This document shows positions 56,595 through 64,000 of a DNA stretch of 64,000 nucleotides, in pieces. The stretch's first letter is position 1. Every line of letters begins with the position of its first letter. The stretch lies in assembly GCF_007747655.1 (NCBI RefSeq), contig NZ_CP036274.1, positions 1,054,001 through 1,118,000 of the forward strand, in the 5' to 3' direction. The translations under genes were made by a program, and so were the position numbers. Source of the stretch: Anatilimnocola aggregata. Its GTDB lineage: Bacteria > Planctomycetota > Planctomycetia > Pirellulales > Pirellulaceae. The notes under the pieces are model-generated. The model worked only from the letters and a program-made list of their open reading frames with translations. It made no database searches and was not told the origin of the DNA.

Positions 56595-57557
56595 ATGGAT
56601 TTCGATAAACTCACCACCGATCAGCTGCTGGAACTGATCCCGACACAGCAGCAGGATCAGACAAGGGAAGATGATCGCTGGGAATGCAAATCTGGGATTT
56701 ACCTCGCTCCCGCTAAGAAGAACGAACTGAAAAAGGAGCTTGGCAAACAGGTCTCAGCCTTCGCCAATTCCGGTGGCGGCTTTCTGCTGTTCGGCCTGAG
56801 CAAAGAACGGGTGTGGGAGCCTTGCGTGGATACCGTTGGCCGTGAGCCAATGTCGGATGTTCTTGATCGATTGGTGGAACAGTCCGTGGACCAGCCGATT
56901 CGATCCTTCCGGGTTTATCGAATCCCGTTTACTGGTGATAAGTCGAAAGGGGCCTACCTAATTCACATCCAGGATTCACCGGCCGCTCCCCATCAAGCCA
57001 AAGAAGAGCGTCAGTATTACTATCGTATCGGTGCCCACAGTCTGCCGGCCCCACACTTCCACTTGGAACTGTTACGCAACCGGTTCACTAAGTCGGTGCT
57101 TCAGATCATGGATGTAACCGGTGTGCCCAAAGATGCGGACTTGAACACTGGCGTGATCGGCGTGGAAGTGCAAGTGAGAATAAAAAACATTTCCCGGCAA
57201 GCGACTACGGCGTGGGGGGTGCTCGTAAGAAACCTAACCGAAAACGAGGCGTGGACGATTCCCGGCGGCGGGATGAAAGACGGAGAAATGTTTTCGCAAG
57301 GGTCATCCGTCATCTTACCCGGCGAGACTCGATTGCTCACGTTTTATATTCGGGCTGGTATCGGCAAATTTACCGCCACCGCCACCCCACTGGTTGGCCT
57401 GTGGCAACAAGTGGCTCTCGAACTCTACCCGGTATCAAATAACCACACCGGGGCTCAATACATCTTGGGGCAATGGTCGAACGAGAAGTGGCGGGAGAGC
57501 TATGGTCGGTTCGATCAAGAGCTTCAGCAGGTATTAAGCAGAAACATCAACCGATAG
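56595..57557 (+). CDS. AlbA_2 (Schlafen-type) domain protein
   Basis: 320 aa from ATG at 56595 (MDFDKLTTDQLLELIP). The AlbA_2 domain covers about 25-165: WECKSGIY, LGKQVSAFANSGGGFLLFGL (the conserved strand-turn of putative nucleic-acid or nucleotide-binding AlbA_2 proteins), and YYYRIGAHSLPAPH. A C-terminal beta-rich domain of about 140 residues is not recognised. Proteins of this class occur in defence islands and as transcription regulators. It is the first gene of the likely island and more AT-rich than upstream genes. Confidence 0.82.
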   Translation: MDFDKLTTDQLLELIPTQQQDQTREDDRWECKSGIYLAPAKKNELKKELGKQVSAFANSGGGFLLFGLSKERVWEPCVDTVGREPMSDVLDRLVEQSVDQPIRSFRVYRIPFTGDKSKGAYLIHIQDSPAAPHQAKEERQYYYRIGAHSLPAPHFHLELLRNRFTKSVLQIMDVTGVPKDADLNTGVIGVEVQVRIKNISRQATTAWGVLVRNLTENEAWTIPGGGMKDGEMFSQGSSVILPGETRLLTFYIRAGIGKFTATATPLVGLWQQVALELYPVSNNHTGAQYILGQWSNEKWRESYGRFDQELQQVLSRNINR

Positions 57558-57596
57558 CTGCGGAACGACAACGAACCTTTAATTGACGGAGCGACG

Positions 57597-57782
57597 ATGA
57601 CAGACGAAAACGGTCAGTGTGAAAATTGTGGGGCGGAATTAGTCCCCGTAGGTGAGCCAGAGAAACGGCCAGACGGTTCGATTTACGAACGGCTGCTCTG
57701 TGCAATTGCGAAAGCAGAACCCGCCTCGGCGGATGTGGAGTGTGCCAAGTTCGTCGGCCACATCATACCCGCCCAACGGTAA
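57597..57782 (+). CDS. small zinc-ribbon-like protein
   Basis: 61 aa, ATG preceded by GGAG. MTDENGQCENCGAELVPVG contains one CxxC, and the later Cys residues (LLC and VEC) could complete a metal site, though the spacing is not standard. The gene lies 39 bases after the AlbA_2 gene and is followed by a hairpin. Function unknown; it may be an accessory of the upstream protein. Confidence 0.6.
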   Translation: MTDENGQCENCGAELVPVGEPEKRPDGSIYERLLCAIAKAEPASADVECAKFVGHIIPAQR

Positions 57783-57789
57783 CAAAAGC

Positions 57790-57807
57790 CCGCCGAACTC
57801 GGCGGGA
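57790..57807 (+). terminator. hairpin with CCCGCCGA core
   Basis: An 8-base stem CCCGCCGA/TCGGCGGG with an AC loop lies 8 bases after the small gene stop; CTTTTTT follows about 10 bases later. The stem matches the core of the hairpin at 56478-56515. Confidence 0.6.
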
Positions 57808-57845
57808 CCGAAATGCTTTTTTCCGCTAACTCAAGGGAAGTCTCG

Positions 57846-58205
57846 ATGGAAAGCGAAAGCAGCCCGAAGCTGGATGCACTGTTTGCTAAGTACAACGTCA
57901 AGTTTCGGGATCGAGATACAGAAGTCAGGGGGCTAACGCTCCGACCGATTCACTTTGCTCTCGCCGAAGTTTACATCAAGGCACATTACCGTTTCTGTGC
58001 GGTGCTTCTACAGGAAGCCGGAGAGCGAGATGCACAAGAACGGCAAGATCACGAACGACATTTACGGGATGCTGAGAAACAGGCAGCGGAAAATCAGATT
58101 GAACTCGAATTCTTGAAAATTCCAAAATTTGAAGCAATCAACGATGCGCAGTTTGCCGCCAAACTGCTCGATGCTGATGAGCTTACTAACGCTATCCTTC
58201 CCTGA
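57846..58205 (+). CDS. small coiled-coil protein
   Basis: 119 aa from ATG at 57846 (MESESSPKLDALFAKYNV). The central part (RDAQERQDHERHLRDAEKQAAENQ) is a charged helix likely to form a coiled coil. The ends are mixed helical (GLTLRPIHFALAEVYIKAHY; DAQFAAKLLDADELTNAILP). No family is recognised. It is bracketed by hairpins, so it is probably its own transcription unit. Confidence 0.6.
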   Translation: MESESSPKLDALFAKYNVKFRDRDTEVRGLTLRPIHFALAEVYIKAHYRFCAVLLQEAGERDAQERQDHERHLRDAEKQAAENQIELEFLKIPKFEAINDAQFAAKLLDADELTNAILP

Positions 58206-58221
58206 AAACGAGTCCAACGCA

Positions 58222-58250
58222 AACAGGCCCGCTATTTCTGCGGGCCTGTT
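58222..58250 (+). terminator. rho-independent terminator after the coiled-coil gene
   Basis: An 11-base stem AACAGGCCCGC/GCGGGCCTGTT with loop TATTTCT, followed by GCTTG. It begins 16 bases after the stop at 58205. Confidence 0.7.
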
Positions 58251-58458
58251 GCTTGAATCTTGATCCTTCCGAGAGCCTTAGCCGCTATCCCCCGCACTAC
58301 CTGAGTTTCAATCCGAGCGGCGAAAGGTCCGAGCAATAGGGAATTCGCTTTGCCCGATCATCGCCGCCGATATCTTCGGCAAGATGATGCGGGCGGGGCT
58401 TATTTGATCGGATTGCAACAACTGGTAGAATGCTGCAAACCCAAAAAGAAAGCAAGCA

Positions 58459-59370
58459 GTGTTCGACAAGCAGACAGTCTTGGTGCTAGGAGCGGGAGCA
58501 AGTTGCCAATACGGATATCCGCTCGGTGGAAAACTGGTGGAAGACCTGATTGGGCTTCACAACAATGAGTTTATGCGCAATGAGTTAGCCCTCATAGGCA
58601 AGACTTGTGAGCATTACAAGGTCTTTGAACAGGTTCTCAAAGAGGCAATGCCACCCTCGATTGATTTCTTCCTCGAAACTCGGCCTGACTTTATCGAGAT
58701 GGGCAAGCTGGCAATAGCTTATAAGATTCTTGTCCATGAAGGTCCAAATATCACTGCACGTGGAATAAAGAGTGCGTGGTATCACATGCTTCTTGACGCA
58801 CTTGGGAACACCCCTGCAAAGATCATAGCCAACAAACTGTCGATAGTTACATTCAACTATGACCGAAGCCTTGAACACTTTTTGCACACGGCGATAAAGG
58901 CCCGTTTCAATCTCAATGACGTTCAGGCTGCCGAGGTCGTTGCGTCAATTCCAATTGTCCATGTCTATGGCCAGATTGGTCTTCTTCCGTGGCAGAAGGG
59001 AGCAGATGATGCGAAACTGCCTTGGGGTTGCGCTGGCACAACTGGCACTGCGCTAAAAGCATCCAAATCTATCAAGATCATTTGTGAAGAGAACACCCAT
59101 GAATCGCCTACGCTGGTACAGTCTCGACAACTGCTGGCGGAGGCAGACACGACATACATCCTAGGCTTCGGCTTTCACGAGGAGAATTGCTTGCGGCTAG
59201 GACTAGATCAGAAGTCAGGCTCACGACAAGGAGGAAGGTACGGCCTATCCGACGCAAGAGTTTATATTCTTGAGCAGAAGTACGGGCTTAAACTGCATGG
59301 GCAACAAGACTCAGATATTCCGTGGCTTCTCGAAAATTGCAAGCGATATCTCGCTTCTTCAAGCGGCTAA
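58459..59370 (+). CDS. SIR2-like NAD-binding protein
   Basis: 303 aa from GTG at 58459 (VFDKQTVLVLGAGASCQYG). The Rossmann loop is GAGAS (11-15). N133 and D135 in TFNYDRS and H168 in VHVYGQIG match the catalytic Asn/Asp/His of SIR2-fold proteins; TYILGFGFHEENCLRLGL is the conserved late NAD-site strand. SIR2-like domains of this type act in several anti-phage systems as NAD-depleting effectors. No sensor or second domain is fused. It converges with the P-loop gene and the two stop codons overlap (59367-59370). The sequence is clearly less GC-rich than the chromosome. Confidence 0.85.
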   Translation: MFDKQTVLVLGAGASCQYGYPLGGKLVEDLIGLHNNEFMRNELALIGKTCEHYKVFEQVLKEAMPPSIDFFLETRPDFIEMGKLAIAYKILVHEGPNITARGIKSAWYHMLLDALGNTPAKIIANKLSIVTFNYDRSLEHFLHTAIKARFNLNDVQAAEVVASIPIVHVYGQIGLLPWQKGADDAKLPWGCAGTTGTALKASKSIKIICEENTHESPTLVQSRQLLAEADTTYILGFGFHEENCLRLGLDQKSGSRQGGRYGLSDARVYILEQKYGLKLHGQQDSDIPWLLENCKRYLASSSG

Positions 59371-61448
59371 CCGATCAGCCTTACCGTATCGTCGAAGCGG
59401 GCTTGAATGTGCAAGTCCTTTGACCGGCCTCTGATTGCTTGGCGAAGGAACACTTCCAAATCTTTGTCGCCTAGCAGCAAAACCATTCCCTTGCGCTGAT
59501 CGTGAATCTTCTTGATGTGGTGGTAATAGTGCGATTCCTTCGGATCGCCTCGAAAACAGACGATGCAGAAGTTGCCGCAGGCTCCACCCATGTAATACTG
59601 TGCTTGGTGAAAATCGTCAGCCCCGAGGTCGGTGTAGTTTTTGCATTCCCAAATCACTTGGGTTGCCTGATAGTTCGGATGCGTCTTCATCATTTGAAAG
59701 AAGCCTTCGTGCGCAACGTTGGCAACGATCCAATCCTTGATCGTAATCCCGTTGATGTCCCGTGACTTGCCCTGAACGTTGTTTAGCCAAAGGAAAAAGC
59801 AGAGCCGCAAAACTTCGCCAACAAAATCTTCGTACTCGCTTGCTCCGGGTTTACCATGTTGGATGTTGGCGAGTTGCTTCAACATCGCTTGAAGTTTGTC
59901 GGTGTACCCTTGCAGTTCGTACCCCTCGGGCAATTCGAGAACAAGCCCCTCAAACTGTAACGAGGTATCTTTCAACGAGGTAACAACAGCCTCTCGAAGA
60001 TCGAGCGCCGGAACGTAACAAGGATGAATGATGACGTTTGCGCCGCCGTCGATTGAAGGGGCATCGGGCGATGCTTCGTAAGTCCGATAAGTGACAACGC
60101 CCTTGTTGCTGATGCCTGCGAAGCCGATGTTGTACAGCAAAGTTGCGAATCGGAATGGCTGACTGTGGGCATTTACCCATTCGCCGCAATGCTTCTGAAT
60201 CTCGGGTTCAACTAGAATCTTTTGAATGAACTCGGTCAGCGCCGGAATGGTGAACGAGTTGCCGAGGCCATGAAAACGACCGAGAACTAGCGCTAGTTGC
60301 GGATAGTTTTCGGAGTATTCATCACCCACTTCCTTCAGTCGATTCAATGAAAACTTGCGCCGAGCAACTTCGAGGTCTGCCTTGGTCACTTTGGAACGTC
60401 GGTGCGATTGAGCTTCTTGTACCGCCTCGTTGCAGAAAACGAGAATGTCTCTCGGTCGATGTTGGCAGTAGTTCAGAACGTAGCGACTAGAGGACACGCC
60501 GTCGATCTGCTCGAAGAACGCATCCCACGCCTGCCCGGTTGGAGGGGCGGTGTTGACGGCAACTTTGAGCCGCCGTTCCACCATTTCTACAAGCAATTCT
60601 TCCGTCCAATCGAGCGAAACAACTGCCGTCTCCAAACGTGTGAACTCAGTGTCAATCTGCCGAACTCGTTGGAACAGATTCTCACGGCAAAATAAAATCG
60701 GATGAACGAAATTGCACTTGGAAGCCATGTCAACGCATGCATGCATCAACGCTTTGAGCAGCACAACCGCCAATTCCGAGCCGTTCCAAGTGTCGTCAAT
60801 CTTGTCTATGAGCAAAAGCAAATCGGACTTTGGGCCGAGGCTTTCTCTCATCGTGGCCATCATGTGCAAGACTTCTTTTGAGCGGTTGCGCAGTTTGATC
60901 CAACCTCTGTCATCATGTTTCCGAACGGCCTCTTGGCCTTGCTCTACGAAGTGCAGCAACCTCGAATCAAAATCGAACTCTTCGATGAAGTTGCGTTCTG
61001 ACCGCAACTTATCGGGAAACGCTTTGTAATCGGTCAAATTGCGCCGAACCCATTCGCTCAACACTTCATCGAGCATCGCTCGTTGGAAGCAGGCAACCAA
61101 TGCGTGAAACGCTTGTTGCTTCGTGTCCCGAACTTCATCGGTTGAAAGTGTGTTGGCGAGAGTTGCAAAAATCTCGGGATGCAGCGAAACGACGTTATCT
61201 TTCTTCGCTCCCAAGAAGATCGTGATTGCAGTTTTGCCCGTTCCCCGCCGCCCGATAAAAAACGACTTGGCTCGGCTTAGGTCAGTTGCGGCAATCAATG
61301 CGGGAGTCTGAACGAAAACGCCCGGCCTCGTCAAAACCGGATCATGTTCGGCGAAGGCTTGCCCTAGGTTAACTCGTTGCAAAGCGTCTTTCGGCAGAAC
61401 ATACGGTTTCGGTGTGCCGCCGTGATTGTTGCTCTTCCCCTTTGACAC
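59367..61448 (-). CDS. P-loop ATPase with C-terminal PD-(D/E)xK-like nuclease domain
   Basis: 693 aa from GTG at 61448, chosen because GGAG lies 7 bases upstream; an upstream TTG would add 28 residues next to a terminator. Walker A is G66-RRGTGK-T73 and Walker B is SDLLLLIDKIDDTW near 225, an STAND/AAA-like arrangement also seen in Sll1717-type ATPases. The middle (about 300-520) is helical. The C-terminal region has SEYEDFVGEVLRLCFFLWL and V-I-W-E601-C-K603-N, a likely restriction-type nuclease core. It is a plausible ATP-driven sensor-effector of anti-phage defence. Confidence 0.8.
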   Translation of the reverse strand: MSKGKSNNHGGTPKPYVLPKDALQRVNLGQAFAEHDPVLTRPGVFVQTPALIAATDLSRAKSFFIGRRGTGKTAITIFLGAKKDNVVSLHPEIFATLANTLSTDEVRDTKQQAFHALVACFQRAMLDEVLSEWVRRNLTDYKAFPDKLRSERNFIEEFDFDSRLLHFVEQGQEAVRKHDDRGWIKLRNRSKEVLHMMATMRESLGPKSDLLLLIDKIDDTWNGSELAVVLLKALMHACVDMASKCNFVHPILFCRENLFQRVRQIDTEFTRLETAVVSLDWTEELLVEMVERRLKVAVNTAPPTGQAWDAFFEQIDGVSSSRYVLNYCQHRPRDILVFCNEAVQEAQSHRRSKVTKADLEVARRKFSLNRLKEVGDEYSENYPQLALVLGRFHGLGNSFTIPALTEFIQKILVEPEIQKHCGEWVNAHSQPFRFATLLYNIGFAGISNKGVVTYRTYEASPDAPSIDGGANVIIHPCYVPALDLREAVVTSLKDTSLQFEGLVLELPEGYELQGYTDKLQAMLKQLANIQHGKPGASEYEDFVGEVLRLCFFLWLNNVQGKSRDINGITIKDWIVANVAHEGFFQMMKTHPNYQATQVIWECKNYTDLGADDFHQAQYYMGGACGNFCIVCFRGDPKESHYYHHIKKIHDQRKGMVLLLGDKDLEVFLRQAIRGRSKDLHIQARFDDTVRLIG

Positions 61449-61536
61449 GATGCGCTCCAATCGCCTGCCCGAAGAATATCCCCCACTTTGGGCCGCATTG
61501 TCGCCGAAGCTGTCGAATTGAGCAACGCACAAACGA

Positions 61537-61566
61537 AAACACCCCGCCGACCTCGGCGGGGTGTTT
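61537..61566 (-). terminator. terminator hairpin between island genes
   Basis: A 14-base perfect stem (61537-61550 against 61553-61566) contains CCCCGCCGA/TCGGCGGGG, with TTTTCGTTT on the minus-strand side. It follows the stop of the gene ending at 61595 and so terminates that minus-strand transcript. Confidence 0.8.
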
Positions 61567-61594
61567 GCCTATCTAAGATCGTTGCTGCTGTTCT

Positions 61595-61966
61595 CTACCC
61601 ATTCCCAGTCCGCTGGCCCATGATCTTCGCAATGGCTTCCAGCGTCTTCCGGGCCGCTTCTAGCGAGCCACAGGCCGTTAGAAGCGCTCCCGCTGATTCG
61701 ATGGCCACGAGACCATTATCAACGATACTTCCGCCGCTTGGTGCGATGCTGGCCGACTTTGGCTTCGGCCCACGCTTGCCCGGTTTCTTTCCAGCATTCT
61801 TCTTAGCGTTCGACTTTATAGTGGAAACGAACTGCGGCGAGACTGGATAGCCTTGGGCTGTAATAAAGTCTGCAACCTCTTTTGGTGACTTGTCGGGGAA
61901 CTCGGCGACATACGCACGAATGAGTTCAGACTTGTTGACTTTGTTAGCGGACTTCTTCTTAGCCAT
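61595..61966 (-). CDS. small basic protein, recurrent planctomycete accessory family
   Basis: 123 aa from ATG at 61966 (MAKKKSANKVNKSELIRAY). The pattern VNKSELIRAYVAEFPDKSP, then KEVADFITAQGYPVSPQFVSTIKSNAKK, resembles a small helix-turn-helix-like module found in several copies in planctomycete genomes. The middle is very basic (KKPGKRGPKPKSA) and the end Ala/Leu-rich. DNA binding is likely by composition; target unknown. A terminator follows. Confidence 0.65.
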   Translation of the reverse strand: MAKKKSANKVNKSELIRAYVAEFPDKSPKEVADFITAQGYPVSPQFVSTIKSNAKKNAGKKPGKRGPKPKSASIAPSGGSIVDNGLVAIESAGALLTACGSLEAARKTLEAIAKIMGQRTGNG

Positions 61967-62045
61967 GTGCTGCGAAACTCCAATGATGCTGTCGGTAAAC
62001 CAATTCTCAATGCTAGTTGCTGACTCCTGATACGACAACCAAACC

Positions 62046-62327
62046 CTAGTATTCCTCCGGCAGCAAAATCGTCGTCGCCTCTCGCCGCCCCTGATCGTCA
62101 GTAGCCTCGGTAATGATCCAAATTTTTACGCCGAGTTTCGTCCGATACGCCGAGAGGAGTCGGCTGCCGTCTTTCAGGGATTCATCGTTGGCCAACTTGT
62201 CATCTTCGCAGACTTCTCCCCAGTCCCTCGATTGATGACGGGCAAGGAACTGCGCCGGCCCTTGGCCGGCTAGTTCCAGAGCCGAAAGTGCGCCGGGTGT
62301 TGCGACAGTTTTCCCAAGGTTGAACAT
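62046..62327 (-). CDS. small accessory protein of plasmids and islands
   Basis: 93 aa with GGAG upstream. MFNLGKTVATPGALSALELA and ARHQSRDWGEVCEDDK, then SAYRTKLGVKIWIITEATDD and the ending ATTILLPEEY form a well-known small family on plasmids and integrative elements, sometimes mis-named as restriction-related. Its function is not known. Its presence supports a mobile origin for this region. Confidence 0.75.
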   Translation of the reverse strand: MFNLGKTVATPGALSALELAGQGPAQFLARHQSRDWGEVCEDDKLANDESLKDGSRLLSAYRTKLGVKIWIITEATDDQGRREATTILLPEEY

Positions 62328-62650
62328 GCGAGTTCTCCGATGCGGGGCAGATCGTTGAAACCAACGATTTGGAGACGCCCGTCGGAAAGTAAGCGAAAGC
62401 GACCGAAAGTGGTTAGCTTGGAGTCCCGGGTTGCTTTTACGTATTTGGGAATTCGGGATTATTTAACCGAATTCAAAAATGAAATGGTGAGTGAGGCTGA
62501 ACACCAGTTTCATTCACCGAGCGAGTACCGTTCGGAGGTCGTCCGCTGTTAGATCGTTGAGAGAGCTTGCTTCAGATCTTTGATGCCCCGTCGGCGGTGA
62601 AGAATCTTTCTGTTGATCAGCAGTTGAAGCGGAAATAATTTCGGGGCTGC
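62328..62650. other. intergenic region with one palindrome
   Basis: There are 323 bases between two small minus-strand genes. A plus-strand frame (62340-62552) is basic, with no support. The only clear structure is the inverted repeat at 62449-62474, upstream of the 62046-62327 gene. Confidence 0.5.
62449..62474. promoter_or_regulatory. operator-like palindrome
   Basis: GAATTCGG (62449-62456) and CCGAATTC (62467-62474) are exact inverted halves around a 10-base AT-rich centre. It lies about 120 bases upstream of the gene starting at 62327, a plausible repressor site. Confidence 0.45.
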
Positions 62651-62833
62651 TTATTCGTCAGGGCGAGAGCGGCGGTCCTGAATACCCTCCCGTGCAATGC
62701 TAGTCCAATCATTATCAACTTGGAGAATGGGCGACTCGGCAATTTCTATCGTTTGCTGCTCGCATCCGATACCTCGTACTTCTGACGTGAGGTTCGTCCA
62801 AGAGGCCGTTTCATTTTCCGATTGTGTGGCCAT
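62651..62833 (-). CDS. small acidic hypothetical protein
   Basis: 60 aa. The start is well supported by AAGGAG five bases before the ATG (MATQSENETASWTNLTSEVR). The rest (GCEQQTIEIAESPILQVDND; TSIAREGIQDRRSRPDE) is short and without recognisable domain or membrane helix. The gene is probably real; its function is unknown. Confidence 0.55.
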   Translation of the reverse strand: MATQSENETASWTNLTSEVRGIGCEQQTIEIAESPILQVDNDWTSIAREGIQDRRSRPDE

Positions 62834-63030
62834 CCATTCAACTCCTTTTTGTGGCGGGGTGGATCATCCACGTTGTCCCTCTATACCACGGGCGAGCGAA
62901 TCACAGAACCCGTCGCTAGCAGCGAGACTCGTCCCACGGTTCCATACCTTTCACCCTGAAAATCGGATGATCGTTCAGGTCAAGAAGAATTGCCGAGTAA
63001 GAGTCGGCAAGATGAAAAGTCAATCAGCCT

Positions 63031-63050
63031 CGACCGAGTTACCTCGGTCG
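63031..63050. terminator. hairpin downstream of the copper-protein gene
   Basis: CGACCGAG/CTCGGTCG with a TTAC loop, 37 bases past the stop at 63087 on the minus strand. There is no strong T-run. A second short hairpin (TTGCCGA/TCGGCAA) lies near 62990-63010. Confidence 0.45.
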
Positions 63051-63086
63051 GGTTTGATCTTCACTCAGGCATAAATGCGAGATGCA

Positions 63087-63455
63087 CTAGCCCTTCTTGC
63101 AGGCTTCAGCGCAAGCCTTGCAGACCTTCGCACATTCCTTGCAACTGGCGTCTTTGCCCTTCTCGCAGACCGCTGCACATTCAGTGCAGACCTTGGCACA
63201 AGCTGCCTTCACTACATCTTCGGAAGGTGTGCCATCGAGAGCCGCACATGCAGTGCAAAGATGGTGGCAAGCCATGCACATCTTTGCGCATTCGGGATTG
63301 TCCTTTTCACAATCCGCAGCGCACATTTTACACGACTCCGCACACGCCTTGCACTTCGCAACGCAATCGTCGGCCTTCTGCGCCCCTTGGACGACCGAGC
63401 CGATAGCGAACAAGAGAAACGCCGAAGCACACCCAACGAACCAATTGGCAAACAT
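63087..63455 (-). CDS. exported copper-storage (Csp-like) four-helix protein
   Basis: 122 aa with a signal peptide (NWFVGCASAFLLFAIGSVVQGA). The mature part has 20 Cys, mostly in CxxxC and CxxC patterns (CVAKCKACAESCKMC; CAKMCMACHHLC; CAKVCTECAAVC; CAKVCKACAEAC), the layout of Csp copper-storage bundles that line a core with thiols and bind many Cu(I) ions. GGAAGA lies upstream. The role is likely copper storage or detoxification outside the cytoplasm. It follows a Cys-rich secreted protein on the same strand. Confidence 0.9.
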   Translation of the reverse strand: MFANWFVGCASAFLLFAIGSVVQGAQKADDCVAKCKACAESCKMCAADCEKDNPECAKMCMACHHLCTACAALDGTPSEDVVKAACAKVCTECAAVCEKGKDASCKECAKVCKACAEACKKG

Positions 63456-63512
63456 AGAAATCTTCCGGTAGTTGAAATCAAAAACAAAACGAGACTGCTG
63501 ACCAGTCTTGAA

Positions 63513-63860
63513 TTATTTCCGCCAACAACAGAACGCTTGCTGAAGGTTTCGCTGCGAAAAAATCTCAACGATGTAAACGTAGCCAACGAAAGTGTCGTTG
63601 CCGCTGAGAACGAAGCCTGCCGGAACTGCGGTCGATTCAATGGCGACTGTTTCGGCCTGCTTGATCGGCAGATTGCCGCATTGGCACTCTTGCTTCGGCG
63701 GATCAGTTGGCCGTTGTGGTTCGCTGTCTTCGTGACAATCAGCATCGGCACAGGCCGGACAACATGCGACCGGCAAATCAGAAAAGCCCTGACACCAATG
63801 GGGCGGCAATCCCACCATGAGGGCAAAGAGAATCGTCAGGAGTTTCGAGCTTGGCCGCAT
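63513..63860 (-). CDS. Cys-rich secreted protein next to Csp
   Basis: 115 aa with a signal peptide (KLLTILFALMVGLPPHWCQG). The mature start is Cys/Asp/His-rich (VACCPACADADCHEDSEP; QECQCGNLP), suited to metal binding. The C-terminus (VYIVEIFSQRNLQQAFCCWRK) ends in a Cys pair. It lies 57 bases before the Csp-like gene and 4 bases after another minus-strand stop, so it is probably in one metal-handling operon. No known family is recognised. Confidence 0.7.
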   Translation of the reverse strand: MRPSSKLLTILFALMVGLPPHWCQGFSDLPVACCPACADADCHEDSEPQRPTDPPKQECQCGNLPIKQAETVAIESTAVPAGFVLSGNDTFVGYVYIVEIFSQRNLQQAFCCWRK

Positions 63861-63864
63861 GAAA

Positions 63865-64000
63865 CTATTTTCCCACCGATGGCAAAGTAATCAAGTTGGC
63901 GTTGGCCCCGGCATCATCAGCTTTAGTAGCCGCCCACTTCCGGTCGGAATGATGGCAACTCGTGAGACGCCTTAATGCACACGCTCGATGAGTTGTCGCT
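63865..64000 (-). CDS. C-terminal end of an upstream gene (partial)
   Basis: An open minus-strand frame enters from the right edge and stops at 63865. It reads RLTSCHHSDRKWAATKADDA, then GANANLITLPSVGK. The start is outside the window. Because its stop is 4 bases from the next start, it likely belongs to the same operon. The fragment is too short to name. Confidence 0.5.
   Translation of the reverse strand, partial: ATTHRACALRRLTSCHHSDRKWAATKADDAGANANLITLPSVGK

Noticed and set aside
56478-57807. Integron-like attC sites in the island hairpins
   Set aside because: The hairpins begin and end AAC/GTT, but the R-box consensus beyond the core is absent and there is no integron integrase.
61449-61532. 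Longer N-terminus for the ATPase-nuclease gene
   Set aside because: It would start on TTG beside a terminator with no ribosome site, while GTG at 61448 has GGAG in place.
62340-62552. Plus-strand frame of 70 codons
   Set aside because: It is very basic, has no ribosome site or known motif, and overlaps the palindrome of a minus-strand gene.
62000-64000. Search for a second copy of the tRNA-Val 3' end as attR
   Set aside because: No convincing copy was seen by eye; the right border may lie outside the window.

Overview
The window looks like a chromosomal segment of a planctomycete, probably of the Pirellula/Blastopirellula type. This rests on lineage-typical signatures seen in the sequence: a giant surface protein with an N-terminal LESLEDRRV motif, DUF1549/DUF1553-type cytochrome proteins, a membrane-bound dehydrogenase fused to cytochrome c, small membrane proteins beginning NPYASP or FTLRDLF, and many intergenic inverted repeats. 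Most genes are GC-rich and densely packed. The stretch from about 56.4 to 62.6 kb is visibly more AT-rich and looks like an island beside a tRNA gene.

Layout. 1-6885 (minus): a giant secreted/surface protein whose C-terminus lies outside the window. 7.3-10.4 kb: a GIDE-like ankyrin membrane protein and a TerC-family protein. 10.6-15.2 kb: a large hybrid histidine kinase with an ethylene-receptor-like membrane domain, a lipoprotein, a YdcZ transporter and a small conserved protein. 15.3-17.6 kb: argC and argJ. 17.6-20.3 kb (minus): a TPR lipoprotein and a Wza-like polysaccharide export protein. 20.5-23.4 kb: an MBL-fold exonuclease-like protein, uppP and an NAD-dependent epimerase. 24-33 kb: small membrane proteins, a PVC dehydrogenase-cytochrome, a peroxiredoxin, a CAAX-type protease, a WD40-like protein and queG. 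33.6-42.5 kb: a three-gene cytochrome/PPC/WD40 cassette. 42.6-44.8 kb: a small gene with a truncated nucleotidyltransferase partner, then three tandem paralogues. 45-56 kb: bioB, a PSP1-domain protein, an epimerase, a prenyltransferase-fold protein, a LolD/FtsX-type ABC exporter, purD and a ComEA-like protein.

56.3-62.8 kb: tRNA-Val(UAC), then the likely island. It holds an AlbA_2 (Schlafen-type) protein, small orphan genes each followed by a hairpin, a SIR2-like protein converging on a P-loop ATPase with a C-terminal PD-(D/E)xK-like nuclease, and two small accessory proteins. The SIR2 and ATPase-nuclease pair is the best candidate for an undescribed defence locus. 63-64 kb: an exported copper-storage protein in an apparent operon with a Cys-rich secreted protein.

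Intergenic DNA is unusually structured. At least six elements bounded by 15-26 bp inverted repeats lie just downstream of gene 3' ends, four of them in convergent gaps. The two largest convergent gaps also carry clusters of a degenerate AATTTCC-type motif. No rRNA, IS element, integrase or CRISPR array was seen.
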